NCBI RefSeq assembly: GCF_036250735.1
Contig: NZ_CP109430.1
Location: 124,001-188,000 of the forward strand
Source of the DNA: Streptosporangium sp. NBC_01495
GTDB lineage: Bacteria > Actinomycetota > Actinomycetes > Streptosporangiales > Streptosporangiaceae
Direction of reading: 5' to 3'
Length of the DNA stretch: 64,000 nt
Shown here: positions 27,646 through 36,487 of the stretch, in pieces
How positions within the stretch are numbered: position 1 is the first letter of the stretch
How the letters are laid out: the number at the start of each line of letters is the position of its first letter
Notes under the pieces: model-generated
Told to the model about the DNA's origin: nothing
Database searches by the model: none
Seen by the model: the letters and a program-made list of their open reading frames with translations, nothing else
Program-made: the position numbers and the translations under genes

Positions 27646-28426
27646 GAAGAGCGGTAGGAAGTCATCAAGCGTCGATAAGGCATTTGAGCTGATCAGTGCG
27701 GTGTCCGGAAGCGGTCAGTCCGGAATGACCCTGGGCGAACTCGCGGCGCACACCGGTGTCGCCGTCAGCACCGCCCACCGCTATGCCATCTCGCTCCTGG
27801 AACTGGGAGTTCTGGAGCGGGACGCCGCCGGCGCCTTCCGGCTCGGCGTCACCCTCATCACCCTCGCCGGGCGCTACCTGGAGGAGGACGGGCTCCGCGC
27901 CGCCGCCCAGCCGTACCTGGCCGAGCTGGTCGAGATCAGCGGTGAGACCGTCCACCTCGGCGTCCCGGTGGGCCACCACATCGTCTACGTCGACAAGGTG
28001 GAGAGCGCCAAGTCGGTGCGCCTGGTCTCCAGGATCGGCAGCCGCGTACCGCTGCACTGCACCGCGATGGGCAAGGCGGTCCTCGCCTTCCTGGACGAGC
28101 CGCGCCGCGCCGAGATCCTGGCCGCGCAGACGGAGCCCCGCACCCCCAGAAGCCTCACCGGCGACGCGCTGCTCGCCGAGCTCGAAACCGTACGAGACCA
28201 GGGCTTCGCGATCGACGACGAGGAGAACGAGGAGGGGGTGCGCTGCATCGGCCTGCCGATCATGAACGCCTCCGGCCGCCCGGTGGGGGCGTTCAGCGTG
28301 TCCGCACCGGCCGGAAGGTTCAGCCTCGGCGACTGCCACCGCCTGGCGCCGGTCGCGCTCGGGATGGCCGCGGACATCGGCCGCCGCATCGGCTACGCCG
28401 CTCCCAGGACCCGCAAACCCGCCTGA
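27644..28426 (+). CDS. IclR-family regulator of the sugar-importer operon
   Basis: The 260-residue protein has the usual IclR layout: a winged helix-turn-helix at about 8-70 (LGELAAHTGVAVSTAHRYAISL) and an effector domain at 80-250 (LAELVEISGETVHLGV, RIGSRVPLHCTAMGKAVLA, IGLPIMNASGRPVGAFSVS). It stands just upstream of, and on the same strand as, the aldehyde dehydrogenase-ABC importer operon, so a role in sugar- or polyol-responsive control is likely. No Shine-Dalgarno sequence precedes the ATG, which overlaps its own candidate operator. Confidence 0.92.
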   Translation: MKSGRKSSSVDKAFELISAVSGSGQSGMTLGELAAHTGVAVSTAHRYAISLLELGVLERDAAGAFRLGVTLITLAGRYLEEDGLRAAAQPYLAELVEISGETVHLGVPVGHHIVYVDKVESAKSVRLVSRIGSRVPLHCTAMGKAVLAFLDEPRRAEILAAQTEPRTPRSLTGDALLAELETVRDQGFAIDDEENEEGVRCIGLPIMNASGRPVGAFSVSAPAGRFSLGDCHRLAPVALGMAADIGRRIGYAAPRTRKPA

Positions 28427-28491
28427 TCCCGCCCCTCCCAACGGGGCGTGAAGCTCGTAACGCAAAGCTTGTATGGAAGGAAGTGCAACGA

Positions 28492-29907
28492 ATGTCCGCT
28501 CTCACCTCGTCGGACGCCTCCGTCATCACCGTCCGCAACCCCGGCACCGGCGAGCAACTCGGGGAGGTGGAGGCGGCGAGCGCGGAACGGGTGGCCGCGG
28601 TGGTCGAGGCCGCGCAGGAAGGCCAGCGGGCGATGGCGGCGATGCCCGCCCACGAGCGCGCGGACCTCCTGCGCCGGGTGGCCGATCTGATCGAGGCCGA
28701 GCGGGACGGCCTCGCCACGCTGCTCGCCGCCGAGAACGGCAAGCCCGTGCAGCAGACCCGGGGCGAGGTCGACGCCGCGATCCGGATCTTCCGCGGGTAC
28801 GCGGGCGAGGCCACCAGGCTCTTCGGCCGCCAGATCCCGCTCGACGCCGTACCCGGCCTGGAACGGCACCTCGCGGTGACGATGCGCGAGCCCCTCGGCG
28901 TCGTCGCGGCACTGGTCCCGTTCAACTACCCGGTCGAGCTGTACGCGCACAAGGCCGCCGCGGCCCTCGCCGCGGGCAACGCCGTGATCGTCCAGCCGCC
29001 CGCCCGCTGCCCGCTCGCCCTGGTCAGGGTGGCCGAGCTCGTCGAGCGGGCCGGTGCGCCCGCCCACGCCCACCAGCTGGTCGCCGGAGGCGTCCAGGTG
29101 TCCCAGGCGCTGGCGCAGCTCCCGGGGATCGCGGCGGTGAGCCTCACCGGCAGCACCGCGGCGGGCCGCGAGATCGCCCGCCTCGGGTCCGCGACCCTGA
29201 AGAAGGTCTTCCTGGAACTCGGAGGCAACGACGCGCTCATCGTCTGCGACGACGCCGACGCGGAGGAGGCCGCCCGCGCCGTCGTCCTCGGCCGCCTGGC
29301 CAGGGGAAACGGGCAGATCTGCTGCGCGGTCAAGCGCGTCTACGTCCAGGACGGCATCCACGACGCCTTCGTCGAGTCGCTGCTCGGCCAGACGGCGAAG
29401 CTCTCCGTGGGCGACCAGCTGCTTGAGGAGACCGACGTCGGCCCCCTCATCGCCGAGGAGGCCGCCGAGCGGGTCGAGGCCGCCGTCGGCAGGCTCGTCG
29501 GGGAGGGCGCCAGGCTCGCCGCCGGGGGCGGCAGGCGCGGCGCGTTCGTCGACCCGGTCGTGCTGGTCGACGTGCCCGCCACCAGCCCCACCTTCGCCGA
29601 GGAGATCTTCGGCCCGGTGGCGCCCGTCGCCCGCTTCGCCGACCCCCTCGACGCGGTGCGGATGGCCAACGAGTCCCCGTACGGCCTGCACGCCGCGGTC
29701 TTCACCCGGGACGTCTCGCGGGCGTTCGCCATCGCGCGGCGCCTCGACGTCGGCGGGGTCGTCATCAACGGCTCCACCGCGCTGCGCGCCGAGAACCTGC
29801 CCTTCGGCGGTACCAAGGACACCGGCGGCTACCGCGAGGGCCTGCACGAGACCGTCCTCGACTTCACCCGGCAGAAGACGGTCGTCGTCATGGAGGCGTT
29901 CGGATGA
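28492..29907 (+). CDS. NAD(P)-dependent aldehyde dehydrogenase
   Basis: A 471-residue ALDH-superfamily enzyme that oxidises an aldehyde to the acid. It has the catalytic Glu in KVFLELGGND and Cys277 in NGQICC, the NAD-binding VPFNYPVELYAHKAAAAL, and the C-terminal FGPVAPVARF and LPFGGTKDTG motifs. The ATG at 28492 follows GGAAGGAAG. Its stop overlaps the start of the ABC ATPase gene by four bases (ATGA), so the two are translationally coupled. The substrate is probably a product of the imported sugar or polyol (inference). Confidence 0.92.
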   Translation: MSALTSSDASVITVRNPGTGEQLGEVEAASAERVAAVVEAAQEGQRAMAAMPAHERADLLRRVADLIEAERDGLATLLAAENGKPVQQTRGEVDAAIRIFRGYAGEATRLFGRQIPLDAVPGLERHLAVTMREPLGVVAALVPFNYPVELYAHKAAAALAAGNAVIVQPPARCPLALVRVAELVERAGAPAHAHQLVAGGVQVSQALAQLPGIAAVSLTGSTAAGREIARLGSATLKKVFLELGGNDALIVCDDADAEEAARAVVLGRLARGNGQICCAVKRVYVQDGIHDAFVESLLGQTAKLSVGDQLLEETDVGPLIAEEAAERVEAAVGRLVGEGARLAAGGGRRGAFVDPVVLVDVPATSPTFAEEIFGPVAPVARFADPLDAVRMANESPYGLHAAVFTRDVSRAFAIARRLDVGGVVINGSTALRAENLPFGGTKDTGGYREGLHETVLDFTRQKTVVVMEAFG

Positions 29908-31646
29908 GCCTGGAGCTCCGGGGCGTCCGCAAGGACTACGGCGGCGTCGAGGTGCTGCACGGGGTGGACCTCGTGGGCCACCCCGGCGAGGTCCTCGCCG
30001 TGGTCGGCGCGAACGGGGCCGGCAAGTCGACCCTGATCAGGATCCTCGCCGGCGCCCAGTCCATGAGCGCGGGCGAGATGTGGATGGACGGTGAGCGGGT
30101 CGAGCTGCGCTCGCCGCACGACGCGCACGCCCGGGGCATCCGCACGGTCTACCAGGAGCTGACCCTGGTACCCCAGCTGTCGGTCACCGAGAACCTGCTG
30201 ATGGGGCACTTCCCCAGGAAGCGCGGCGGGCTCATCGACTGGACGGCGGCGCACGCCCGCGCCCGGGAGCTGCTGGAGAGCATCGGCTTCGGCGCGATCG
30301 ACCCGCGTACCGTCGCGGGCCGCCTGACGGTGGCCAGGCAGCAGATGGTGGAGATCGCCAAGGCGCTGGTGGACGAGCCGCGCGTGCTGGTGCTCGACGA
30401 GCCCTCCGCCGTACTGGCCGGAAGCGACCTTGAGTCGCTGTTCGCGCTGATCAGGCGGTTACAGGAACGCGGAGTGCTGGTCGTCTACGTCTCCCACCGG
30501 CTCGCGGAGGTCCTGGAACTGGCCACCTCGATCGTGGTGATCAAGGATGGCAGGATCGTCGAGACGACCGAACCCGCCCGTACGGGCGAGAACGAGCTGA
30601 TCCGCCTCATGGCGGGCCGCCGCCTCGAACAGATCTATCCCGACCGGCGTGCGGGACACGGTGAGGTACGGCTCAGTGTCTCCGGGCTCACTCGCGGGGG
30701 CGAGTTCGAGGACGTCTCGTTCTCCGTGCACTCGGGGGAGATCGTCGGCCTGTTCGGCCTGGTCGGCTCCGGCCGCAGCGAGCTGGCCCGGTGCGTCTTC
30801 GGCGCCGAGCCCGCGTCCGCCGGCCAGGTGCGTGTCCGGTCGGGCGCCGAGTCGGCGGATCGGTCGCGTGCCGGTTCCGATGCCGGGTCGGCGGATCGGT
30901 CGCGTGGCGGTTCCGGTTCTGAGCCGGCGGATCGGTCGCGTGGCGGGTCCGGCGCCGGGTCGGCGGATCCGGAGCGTGGCGGTTCCGGATCCGGCGCCGA
31001 GTCGGTGGACGGGGAGCGTGCCGGGTCGGTGGAGCGGGAGGGCGCCGGTTCCGGTGTCGAGTCCCCGTCCGCGGGGCGGTGGCGCGGCCGGTCCGGCACC
31101 GTCGGCTTCCGTACGCCGGCCGAGGCCATCGCGGCCGGGCTCGCACTCGTCACCGAGGACCGCAAGCGCACCGGCCTGGTGCTCGGGATGAGCGTGCTCG
31201 ACAACATCACGCTCACGACCCTGTACTCGGCCACCCGGGGCCCGCTGATCGACACGGGCCGCAGGCGCAGGAACGTCGCCGAGATGATCGACCGGCTGGG
31301 CATCCAGCCCTCGGGGTGCGCCTCGATGCCGGTGGTCAACCTCAGCGGCGGCAACCAGCAGAAGGCCGTGCTCGCCAAGTGGCTGCTGGCCGAGCCGCGC
31401 GTGCTCATCCTCGACGAGCCGACCCGCGGCGTGGACATGGCGGCCAGGGTCGACATCTACCGCATGATCGACGACCTCGCCCGGCAGGGCCTCGCCGTCC
31501 TGCTCATCTCCTCGGACCTGACGGAGGTGCTCGGCGCCACCGACCGGGTCCTCGTGATGAACCAGGGGCGCATCACCGGCGATCTGCGTTCCGACCAGAC
31601 CACGGAGGACGAGATCCTCGCCCACTCGATCGGGCGGACCGCATGA
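29904..31646 (+). CDS. ribose-type sugar ABC transporter ATPase with a repeat insert
   Basis: A 580-residue double ATPase of the RbsA/MglA class that energises sugar import. The first half has Walker A GANGAGKS and VLVLDEPSAVL. The second half has the degenerate Walker A GLVGSGRSEL, NLSGGNQQKAVLAKWL and ILDEPTRGVD. Residues 316-400 of the second ATPase domain are a low-complexity insert of about seven imperfect twelve-residue repeats of the type ADRSRGGSGS, absent from relatives. It sits at a surface loop before RTPAEAIAAGLALV, so activity may survive. The gene starts within the ALDH stop and ends where a 27-bp repeat array begins. Confidence 0.93.
   Translation: MSLELRGVRKDYGGVEVLHGVDLVGHPGEVLAVVGANGAGKSTLIRILAGAQSMSAGEMWMDGERVELRSPHDAHARGIRTVYQELTLVPQLSVTENLLMGHFPRKRGGLIDWTAAHARARELLESIGFGAIDPRTVAGRLTVARQQMVEIAKALVDEPRVLVLDEPSAVLAGSDLESLFALIRRLQERGVLVVYVSHRLAEVLELATSIVVIKDGRIVETTEPARTGENELIRLMAGRRLEQIYPDRRAGHGEVRLSVSGLTRGGEFEDVSFSVHSGEIVGLFGLVGSGRSELARCVFGAEPASAGQVRVRSGAESADRSRAGSDAGSADRSRGGSGSEPADRSRGGSGAGSADPERGGSGSGAESVDGERAGSVEREGAGSGVESPSAGRWRGRSGTVGFRTPAEAIAAGLALVTEDRKRTGLVLGMSVLDNITLTTLYSATRGPLIDTGRRRRNVAEMIDRLGIQPSGCASMPVVNLSGGNQQKAVLAKWLLAEPRVLILDEPTRGVDMAARVDIYRMIDDLARQGLAVLLISSDLTEVLGATDRVLVMNQGRITGDLRSDQTTEDEILAHSIGRTA
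30849..31100 (+). repeat. 36-bp in-frame repeats inside the ABC ATPase gene
   Basis: Three clear 36-base units starting at 30849 share tcggcggatcggtcgcgtg and encode twelve residues each. They grade into diverged copies up to about 31080. All length changes are multiples of three, so the reading frame is kept. Confidence 0.85.
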
Positions 31647-31816
31647 CCCGCCCAGCCCGGAGGGACAGCATGACCCGGCCAGCCCGGAGCAACCATATGA
31701 CCGGGCCAGCCCGGAGCAACGACATGACCGGGCCAACCCGGAGCAACGACATGACCTGCCCAGCCCGGAGGGACCGGACGACCCGGCGGCCCGCCCGGCC
31801 CGGAGGGATCGCGTGA
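31643..31816 (+). repeat. 27-bp repeats duplicating a translation start region
   Basis: Five 27-base units, each with an SD-like ccggag and a following ATGACC, lie between the ATPase and permease genes. The real permease start, ccggagggatcgcGTGACCGGGCA, looks like a further, diverged copy. The array is open in one frame from 31643 to 31816 and could yield a 57-residue peptide of nine-residue repeats (MTGPARSND and variants), ending in overlap with the permease GTG. Confidence 0.85.
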
Positions 31817-32871
31817 CCGGGCAACCGGCGGGGCCCGCGCGGACCTCGGCCTCCACCGCTCCGAACCCCAAGGGGGCGGCCTCCTCCGCCCCGGTGCCCG
31901 CCGGTCCGGCGGTCCCGGGCCCCGGGAGGTTGCCCCGGCTGGTCCTGGCCGGCCGGGACGTCACCGCGCAGGTCGCGTTCGTCACGCTCCTCGTGGCGCT
32001 CGTCGCGGTGGCGGCGCTCACCTCCGACACGTTCCTGACCCCGACCAACCTCACCAACCTGCTCAAGCAGATGGTCACCACCGGCCTGCTGGCGTACGGC
32101 ATGCTCGTGGTGATCCTCACCGGCGGCATCGACCTGTCGGTCGGGTCGGTGGTGGCCTTCTCCGGCATCATCACCGCCGGTCTCGTCTCCAGCCTCCCCA
32201 TCCCGATGGCGACGATCGTGGGCGTCGCCTGCGGGATCGGGTTCGGGCTGGTCAACGGCATGCTGGTCGCCCGGTTCGGGCTGGCGCCCTTCGTGGTGAC
32301 CCTGGCGGCGCTGACCACCGTCAGGGGACTGGCGTTCGTCTACTCCGAGGTGCCGATCACCCCCGAGGACCCGGCGTTCCTCACCCTCGGCTCGGCGATG
32401 GTCGGTCCCATCCCGCTGAGTACCGTGATCATGCTGGCCGTGTTCATCGCGGGCGGCCTGTTCCTGACCCGCTTCCCGGCCGGGCGCTCCATCGTCGCGA
32501 TCGGCGGCAACGCCGAGGCCGTAAGGCTCGCGGGCATCAACGTGCGCAGGCACGTGATCCTCGCCTACACCATCAGCGGCGCGTGCGCCGGCCTGGCCGG
32601 CGTCATCCTGGCCAGCCGGGTGGGCATCGCCCAGCCGAGCGTCGGGGTGGCCTTCGAGCTCGACGCGATCGCCGCGTGCGTGATCGGCGGGGCGAGCCTG
32701 GCGGGCGGGCGCGGGTCCGCGAAGGCCACCTTCGGCGGCGTCCTGGTCCTCGTACTGATCAACAACCTCCTCAACCTGTACGGCGTGCAGAGCTTCTGGC
32801 AACAGGTGCTCAAGGGCTTGATCATCATCGCCGTCATCCTCGTCCAGCGCGCCAACCAGGTGCGCACCTGA
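31813..32871 (+). CDS. ribose-type sugar ABC transporter permease
   Basis: A 352-residue membrane permease of the RbsC family that forms the channel for the importer. A disordered Pro/Ala N-terminus is followed by eight to ten helices and family motifs such as MLVVILTGGIDLSVGSVVA, RFGLAPFVVTLAALTTVRG and AVRLAGINVRRH. The start GTG at 31813 has GGAGGG seven bases upstream and overlaps the end of the repeat-encoded frame by four bases. It is part of the ALDH-importer operon. Confidence 0.94.
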   Translation: MTGQPAGPARTSASTAPNPKGAASSAPVPAGPAVPGPGRLPRLVLAGRDVTAQVAFVTLLVALVAVAALTSDTFLTPTNLTNLLKQMVTTGLLAYGMLVVILTGGIDLSVGSVVAFSGIITAGLVSSLPIPMATIVGVACGIGFGLVNGMLVARFGLAPFVVTLAALTTVRGLAFVYSEVPITPEDPAFLTLGSAMVGPIPLSTVIMLAVFIAGGLFLTRFPAGRSIVAIGGNAEAVRLAGINVRRHVILAYTISGACAGLAGVILASRVGIAQPSVGVAFELDAIAACVIGGASLAGGRGSAKATFGGVLVLVLINNLLNLYGVQSFWQQVLKGLIIIAVILVQRANQVRT

Positions 32872-32909
32872 CTTACCCGCTCCACAACACCCCCCCGAGG
32901 TATATCGAA

Positions 32910-33899
32910 ATGAACACTAAGAAATTCAGCAGCCTGCTGGCCACCGGCCTTCTCGCTCTCAGCCTTGCCTCCTGCTCGTCCAGCGAGGGCGAGCCCTCCA
33001 CCGCCACCGCCGCCGCCTCCGGTGACGGCTCCTACACGATCGGCGTCGCCAACTTCATGTTGAGCGGCCCCTACTTCAGCGGCATGGACAAGGCGATCGC
33101 CGCCCAGGCCAAGAAGAAGGGCAAGATCGAGATCATCAGCACCGACGCCAACGGTGACGCGGCCAAGCTCGCCTCCAACGTCGAGGACCTGCTGAGCAAG
33201 AACGTCGACGCCATCATCATCTCCGGCGGCCCGTTGGAGTCGGCGCCCGCGGCGCTCAACGCGGCCAAGACGGCGAACAAGCCCGTGGTCCTGGTGGACC
33301 GCAAGTTCCAGACCGGCGAGTACACCAGCTGGATCGGCCCGGACAACAAGGCGATCGGCGTGCAGAACGGTCAGTTCCTCGCCGAGAAGCTGCCCAAGGG
33401 CGGCAAGGTCGCGATCATCAAGGGCGGTCCTGCCGACAACAGCATCGGCCTGGCCCGTACCGAGGGCGTGAAGTCGGTGCTCGCGGGCACCGCGGGCATC
33501 ACGCTCGTCGAGGCCCCCGACTTCGGCGGCTGGGGATCCGACGGCGGTCTCACCGTGATGGAGAGCCTGCTGGCGACCAACCCCGATCTCGTCGCGGTGT
33601 TCTGCGAGAACGACGCGATGTGCCTGGGCGCGCAGCGTGCCATCGCGGACGCGGGCAAGGCCAAGCAGATCATCATCGCGGGCGTCGACGGCCAGGCCGA
33701 GGCGCTCAAGGCGATCCTCGACGGCACCAACTACCTGGTGACCGGTCTGAACGACGCGGACATCATCGGCGCCAAGGGCCTGGACCGGGCGGTCGAGATC
33801 CTGAGCGGGGCCAAGGTCGAGAAGGACACCGTGGTGCCCTCCCCGAGGGTCACCAAGGAGAACGCGGCCGAGTACTTCGACCCGAACGGCGGCTTCTAA
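32910..33899 (+). CDS. sugar ABC transporter substrate-binding lipoprotein
   Basis: The 329-residue periplasmic-binding-protein-like receptor has a lipoprotein signal (LALSLASC, lipobox Cys about 22) that anchors it outside the membrane. Two RbsB-type alpha/beta lobes follow, with IGVANFMLSGPYFSGM, DAIIISGGPLESAPAAL, KPVVLVDRKF and the hinge KQIIIAGVDGQAEAL. It delivers the sugar to the permease. It is the last gene of the importer operon, 38 bases after the permease. A run of ttct-rich repeats follows the stop codon. Confidence 0.94.
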   Translation: MNTKKFSSLLATGLLALSLASCSSSEGEPSTATAAASGDGSYTIGVANFMLSGPYFSGMDKAIAAQAKKKGKIEIISTDANGDAAKLASNVEDLLSKNVDAIIISGGPLESAPAALNAAKTANKPVVLVDRKFQTGEYTSWIGPDNKAIGVQNGQFLAEKLPKGGKVAIIKGGPADNSIGLARTEGVKSVLAGTAGITLVEAPDFGGWGSDGGLTVMESLLATNPDLVAVFCENDAMCLGAQRAIADAGKAKQIIIAGVDGQAEALKAILDGTNYLVTGLNDADIIGAKGLDRAVEILSGAKVEKDTVVPSPRVTKENAAEYFDPNGGF

Positions 33900-34131
33900 T
33901 CCGTTCCGACCTGTTCCAGCCAGTTCTAACTCGTTCTAACCCTTTCTGATCCGCGGCCGTTCGGGGGAACGGCTCGTGGAGTACGGCCGGTTTGCACGGC
34001 GGCCGGGTGGCGGTCGGCGACGCCACCCGTGTTCGCCCGGTATCGGAACGGAGGTGCGGACACCCGCGAGGACGCGGGGCGCGTTCAGGCACGAGCAACG
34101 CCTTACTCGTCGAGTGAAAGGCACGTAACCC

Positions 34132-36117
34132 ATGCGAAGAAACGTCAGAGGGGCCGCGCGCAAGGCGGCCCTCGCCGCGGTCACCACGACCGTCGTGGCA
34201 CTCACCTCGTTCGGGGTCAGCACCCCCGCTACGGGTGACACCGCCGCGCCGGCCGGCGCCGGTACTCCCAGCCCGAGCAGCCCGAGCACTCCGAGCACTC
34301 CGAGCAGCCCGAGTACGTCAGGTAAGTCGGGCACGTCGGGCACGCCGAGCGCGCAGGCCAAGGCGGGCGCGGAGAGCAAGGCGGGCGCGGCGAGCAGCGC
34401 CGCCGCCGTCGACTGGACCCTGCTGCACTCCGAGAACTTCTCGGCCCCCATCAACACGGGCAACGCGCCGTGGGTCAGGGAGAACTACACCACCCCGTTC
34501 GACACGATCATGGATGACTCCGGCCAGTGGTACCGCAACGACTACGGGCCGGCCTGGACCACCGCGTTCAACTCCTTCGCCACCTACCGCAAGGAGTTCC
34601 CGGTCGGCCAGGGCGGCTGGCTGACGGCTTCGCTCTCCGCCCGCGACTGGAACAAGGACGGCGTCATCGAGTCGCCGCCGTCGATCACCACCGCGACGGT
34701 GGGCGGCGCGCCCGCGGCGGTGCTGAACGTGCCCGACCACACCGGCGGGGCGATCTTCCGGCCCACCAACAAGCTGCCCGACCAGTATCGCGTCGAGTAC
34801 AAGCTCAAGACCATCGACTTCGGTGGCAAGCGGAACGGCTCGATCGAGTACAACGGCAAGGTCAACGGTTACAGCACCCAGGGATGCAAGACCCAGCACC
34901 CCTGGGGCGAGGGTTCCAGGAGCCCCGGCTGGAGCGGTAACGCCGCCGCGCCCTACTGCGAGTGGCAGGACGTGCGGTCGGGCCCGTACGGCTACAACGG
35001 CTTCCACTTCATGTCGATCGTGGACTTCGCCAACCCCGCCCCGAGGAACAACCACTTCTGGCACTACCGCCGCAAGGTGCTGATGGACTCCTTCTCCCAG
35101 CACCCCGACCGGGTCGGCAGCGGCACCGGCGGGCGGGTCTGCAACTCCAACACCAACCAGTACTACAACTACCGCGACGGCAACTTCAACACGGTCAACA
35201 TGTGGATCAGCGGCCTGCCCAACTGGACCCCCGGTCAGGGCGGTCTCGCGGGCAACTCCCAGTGGTTCATGACGAACTGCTCCGGCGGTGTGGCCGAGCA
35301 GCAGCTGTCGTCGGCGGCCGAGATCCAGCCCGAGCTGATGCCGAACCAGTCCTACACCTTCGCCATCGAGCGCGACGCCACCGGCTACGTCCTCGAGGCC
35401 AGCGGCAACTTCGCCCGGGTCGGGCAGAAGACGATCCGCTTCCACCGCCCCTTCATCGTGAACAACGCGCCGATCTGGCACTACAACGTCAAGCCCGGCG
35501 AGTACGACGGCCGCTACAACGCCACCCTCGTCCAGAACGACGTGAACGGCAGCGCGTCCTGGCCGAACCAGTGGCCGGCCGGCTCCCAGTATCCCGACTA
35601 CTTCGTGATCGGCGACCTCTACACCAACGTCTACGAGGGCAGCGCGAGCCTGACGGACATCCGTCTCTACGTTCCCCAGACGACGCCGCCGGTCACCAAC
35701 CTCGCGCTGAACAAGCCGGCCACCGCCAGCAACCAGTGCGCGGCCGCCGAGGCTCCCGCCAAGGCCGTCAACGGCAGCTGGACGGCCGGCAACTCCGACA
35801 AGTGGTGCGCGCTGGGCGCCAACAAGTGGCTCCAGGTCGACCTGCAGTCGAACACGCAGGTGGGACGGTTCGTGGTGCGCCACTCCGGTGCGGGTGGTGA
35901 GAAGGCGAGCTGGAACACCCGCGACTTCGACCTCCAGGTCAGTACCAACGGCACCACCTGGACGAACGTCGTGAGCGCCCGGGGCAACACCGCCAACGTC
36001 ACCACCCATACCTTCACACCCGTCACCGCCCGGTACGTCCGGCTCAACGTCCTCACCCCGACCAGCGACAGCGATGCCGCGGCCCGCGTCTTCGAACTGG
36101 AGGCCTATGCCAGCTGA
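34132..36117 (+). CDS. secreted glycan-binding protein with C-terminal F5/8-type (CBM32) domain
   Basis: The 661-residue protein has a Sec signal peptide and a Ser/Thr/Pro/Ala linker (residues 35-90). A large Trp/Tyr/Asn-rich domain at about 95-510 resembles a beta-sandwich glycoside hydrolase or lyase but is not recognised, and a discoidin/CBM32 domain lies at about 520-661 (NLALNKPATASNQC, KWLQVDLQ, ARYVRLNVL). It probably binds or degrades an extracellular polysaccharide. It lies 230 bases after the sugar-binding-protein gene on the same strand, so it may act on the source of the imported sugar (inference). Confidence 0.82.
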   Translation: MRRNVRGAARKAALAAVTTTVVALTSFGVSTPATGDTAAPAGAGTPSPSSPSTPSTPSSPSTSGKSGTSGTPSAQAKAGAESKAGAASSAAAVDWTLLHSENFSAPINTGNAPWVRENYTTPFDTIMDDSGQWYRNDYGPAWTTAFNSFATYRKEFPVGQGGWLTASLSARDWNKDGVIESPPSITTATVGGAPAAVLNVPDHTGGAIFRPTNKLPDQYRVEYKLKTIDFGGKRNGSIEYNGKVNGYSTQGCKTQHPWGEGSRSPGWSGNAAAPYCEWQDVRSGPYGYNGFHFMSIVDFANPAPRNNHFWHYRRKVLMDSFSQHPDRVGSGTGGRVCNSNTNQYYNYRDGNFNTVNMWISGLPNWTPGQGGLAGNSQWFMTNCSGGVAEQQLSSAAEIQPELMPNQSYTFAIERDATGYVLEASGNFARVGQKTIRFHRPFIVNNAPIWHYNVKPGEYDGRYNATLVQNDVNGSASWPNQWPAGSQYPDYFVIGDLYTNVYEGSASLTDIRLYVPQTTPPVTNLALNKPATASNQCAAAEAPAKAVNGSWTAGNSDKWCALGANKWLQVDLQSNTQVGRFVVRHSGAGGEKASWNTRDFDLQVSTNGTTWTNVVSARGNTANVTTHTFTPVTARYVRLNVLTPTSDSDAAARVFELEAYAS

Positions 36118-36304
36118 CGGGTCCTGCCCGGCAGGACCGGCACGCGCCGCGGCGGGAAACCCCCGCCGCGGCGCTCCGCCCGCCGGGCGCGAGTACCCGG
36201 CGGGCGCCCGGACGGCCAGCAGCCGGACGGTCGCCGGAGCGCCCACGCCGGATGAGAGGTCCGGATCCTGCGTGCGGCGCCGATCCGAATCCGGTGTGAC
36301 CGGT

Positions 36305-36400
36305 GTGAGTCGCCGGTCCGGATCCCGCGTGAGTCGTCAGTCTGAATCCGGTGTGAATTGCCGGTCCGAATCCCGCGTGAATTGCCGGTCTGAATCTCGC
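36305..36400. repeat. 24-bp tandem repeat, four copies
   Basis: Four 24-base units of the type gtgaattgccggtccgaatc begin at 36305, 36329, 36353 and 36377. They lie in the 370-base gap before the SDR gene, which otherwise holds only G/C-rich sequence and the SDR promoter. Confidence 0.85.
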
Positions 36401-36487
36401 CAGCCCGAAGTCGCACGCCCGCCATAGCTTTGCCCACGTGCAGGGCCCCTCCCGCCATACGGGGCCCGACGACGAAAGGGCAATTCC

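Noticed and set aside
30459..32318. A 619-residue minus-strand frame over the ABC importer genes
   Set aside because: Antisense to three recognised importer proteins; its repeats are mirror images of the 36-bp array.
34318..36246. A 642-residue minus-strand frame over the CBM32 protein
   Set aside because: Antisense; the sense strand has a signal peptide and a discoidin domain.
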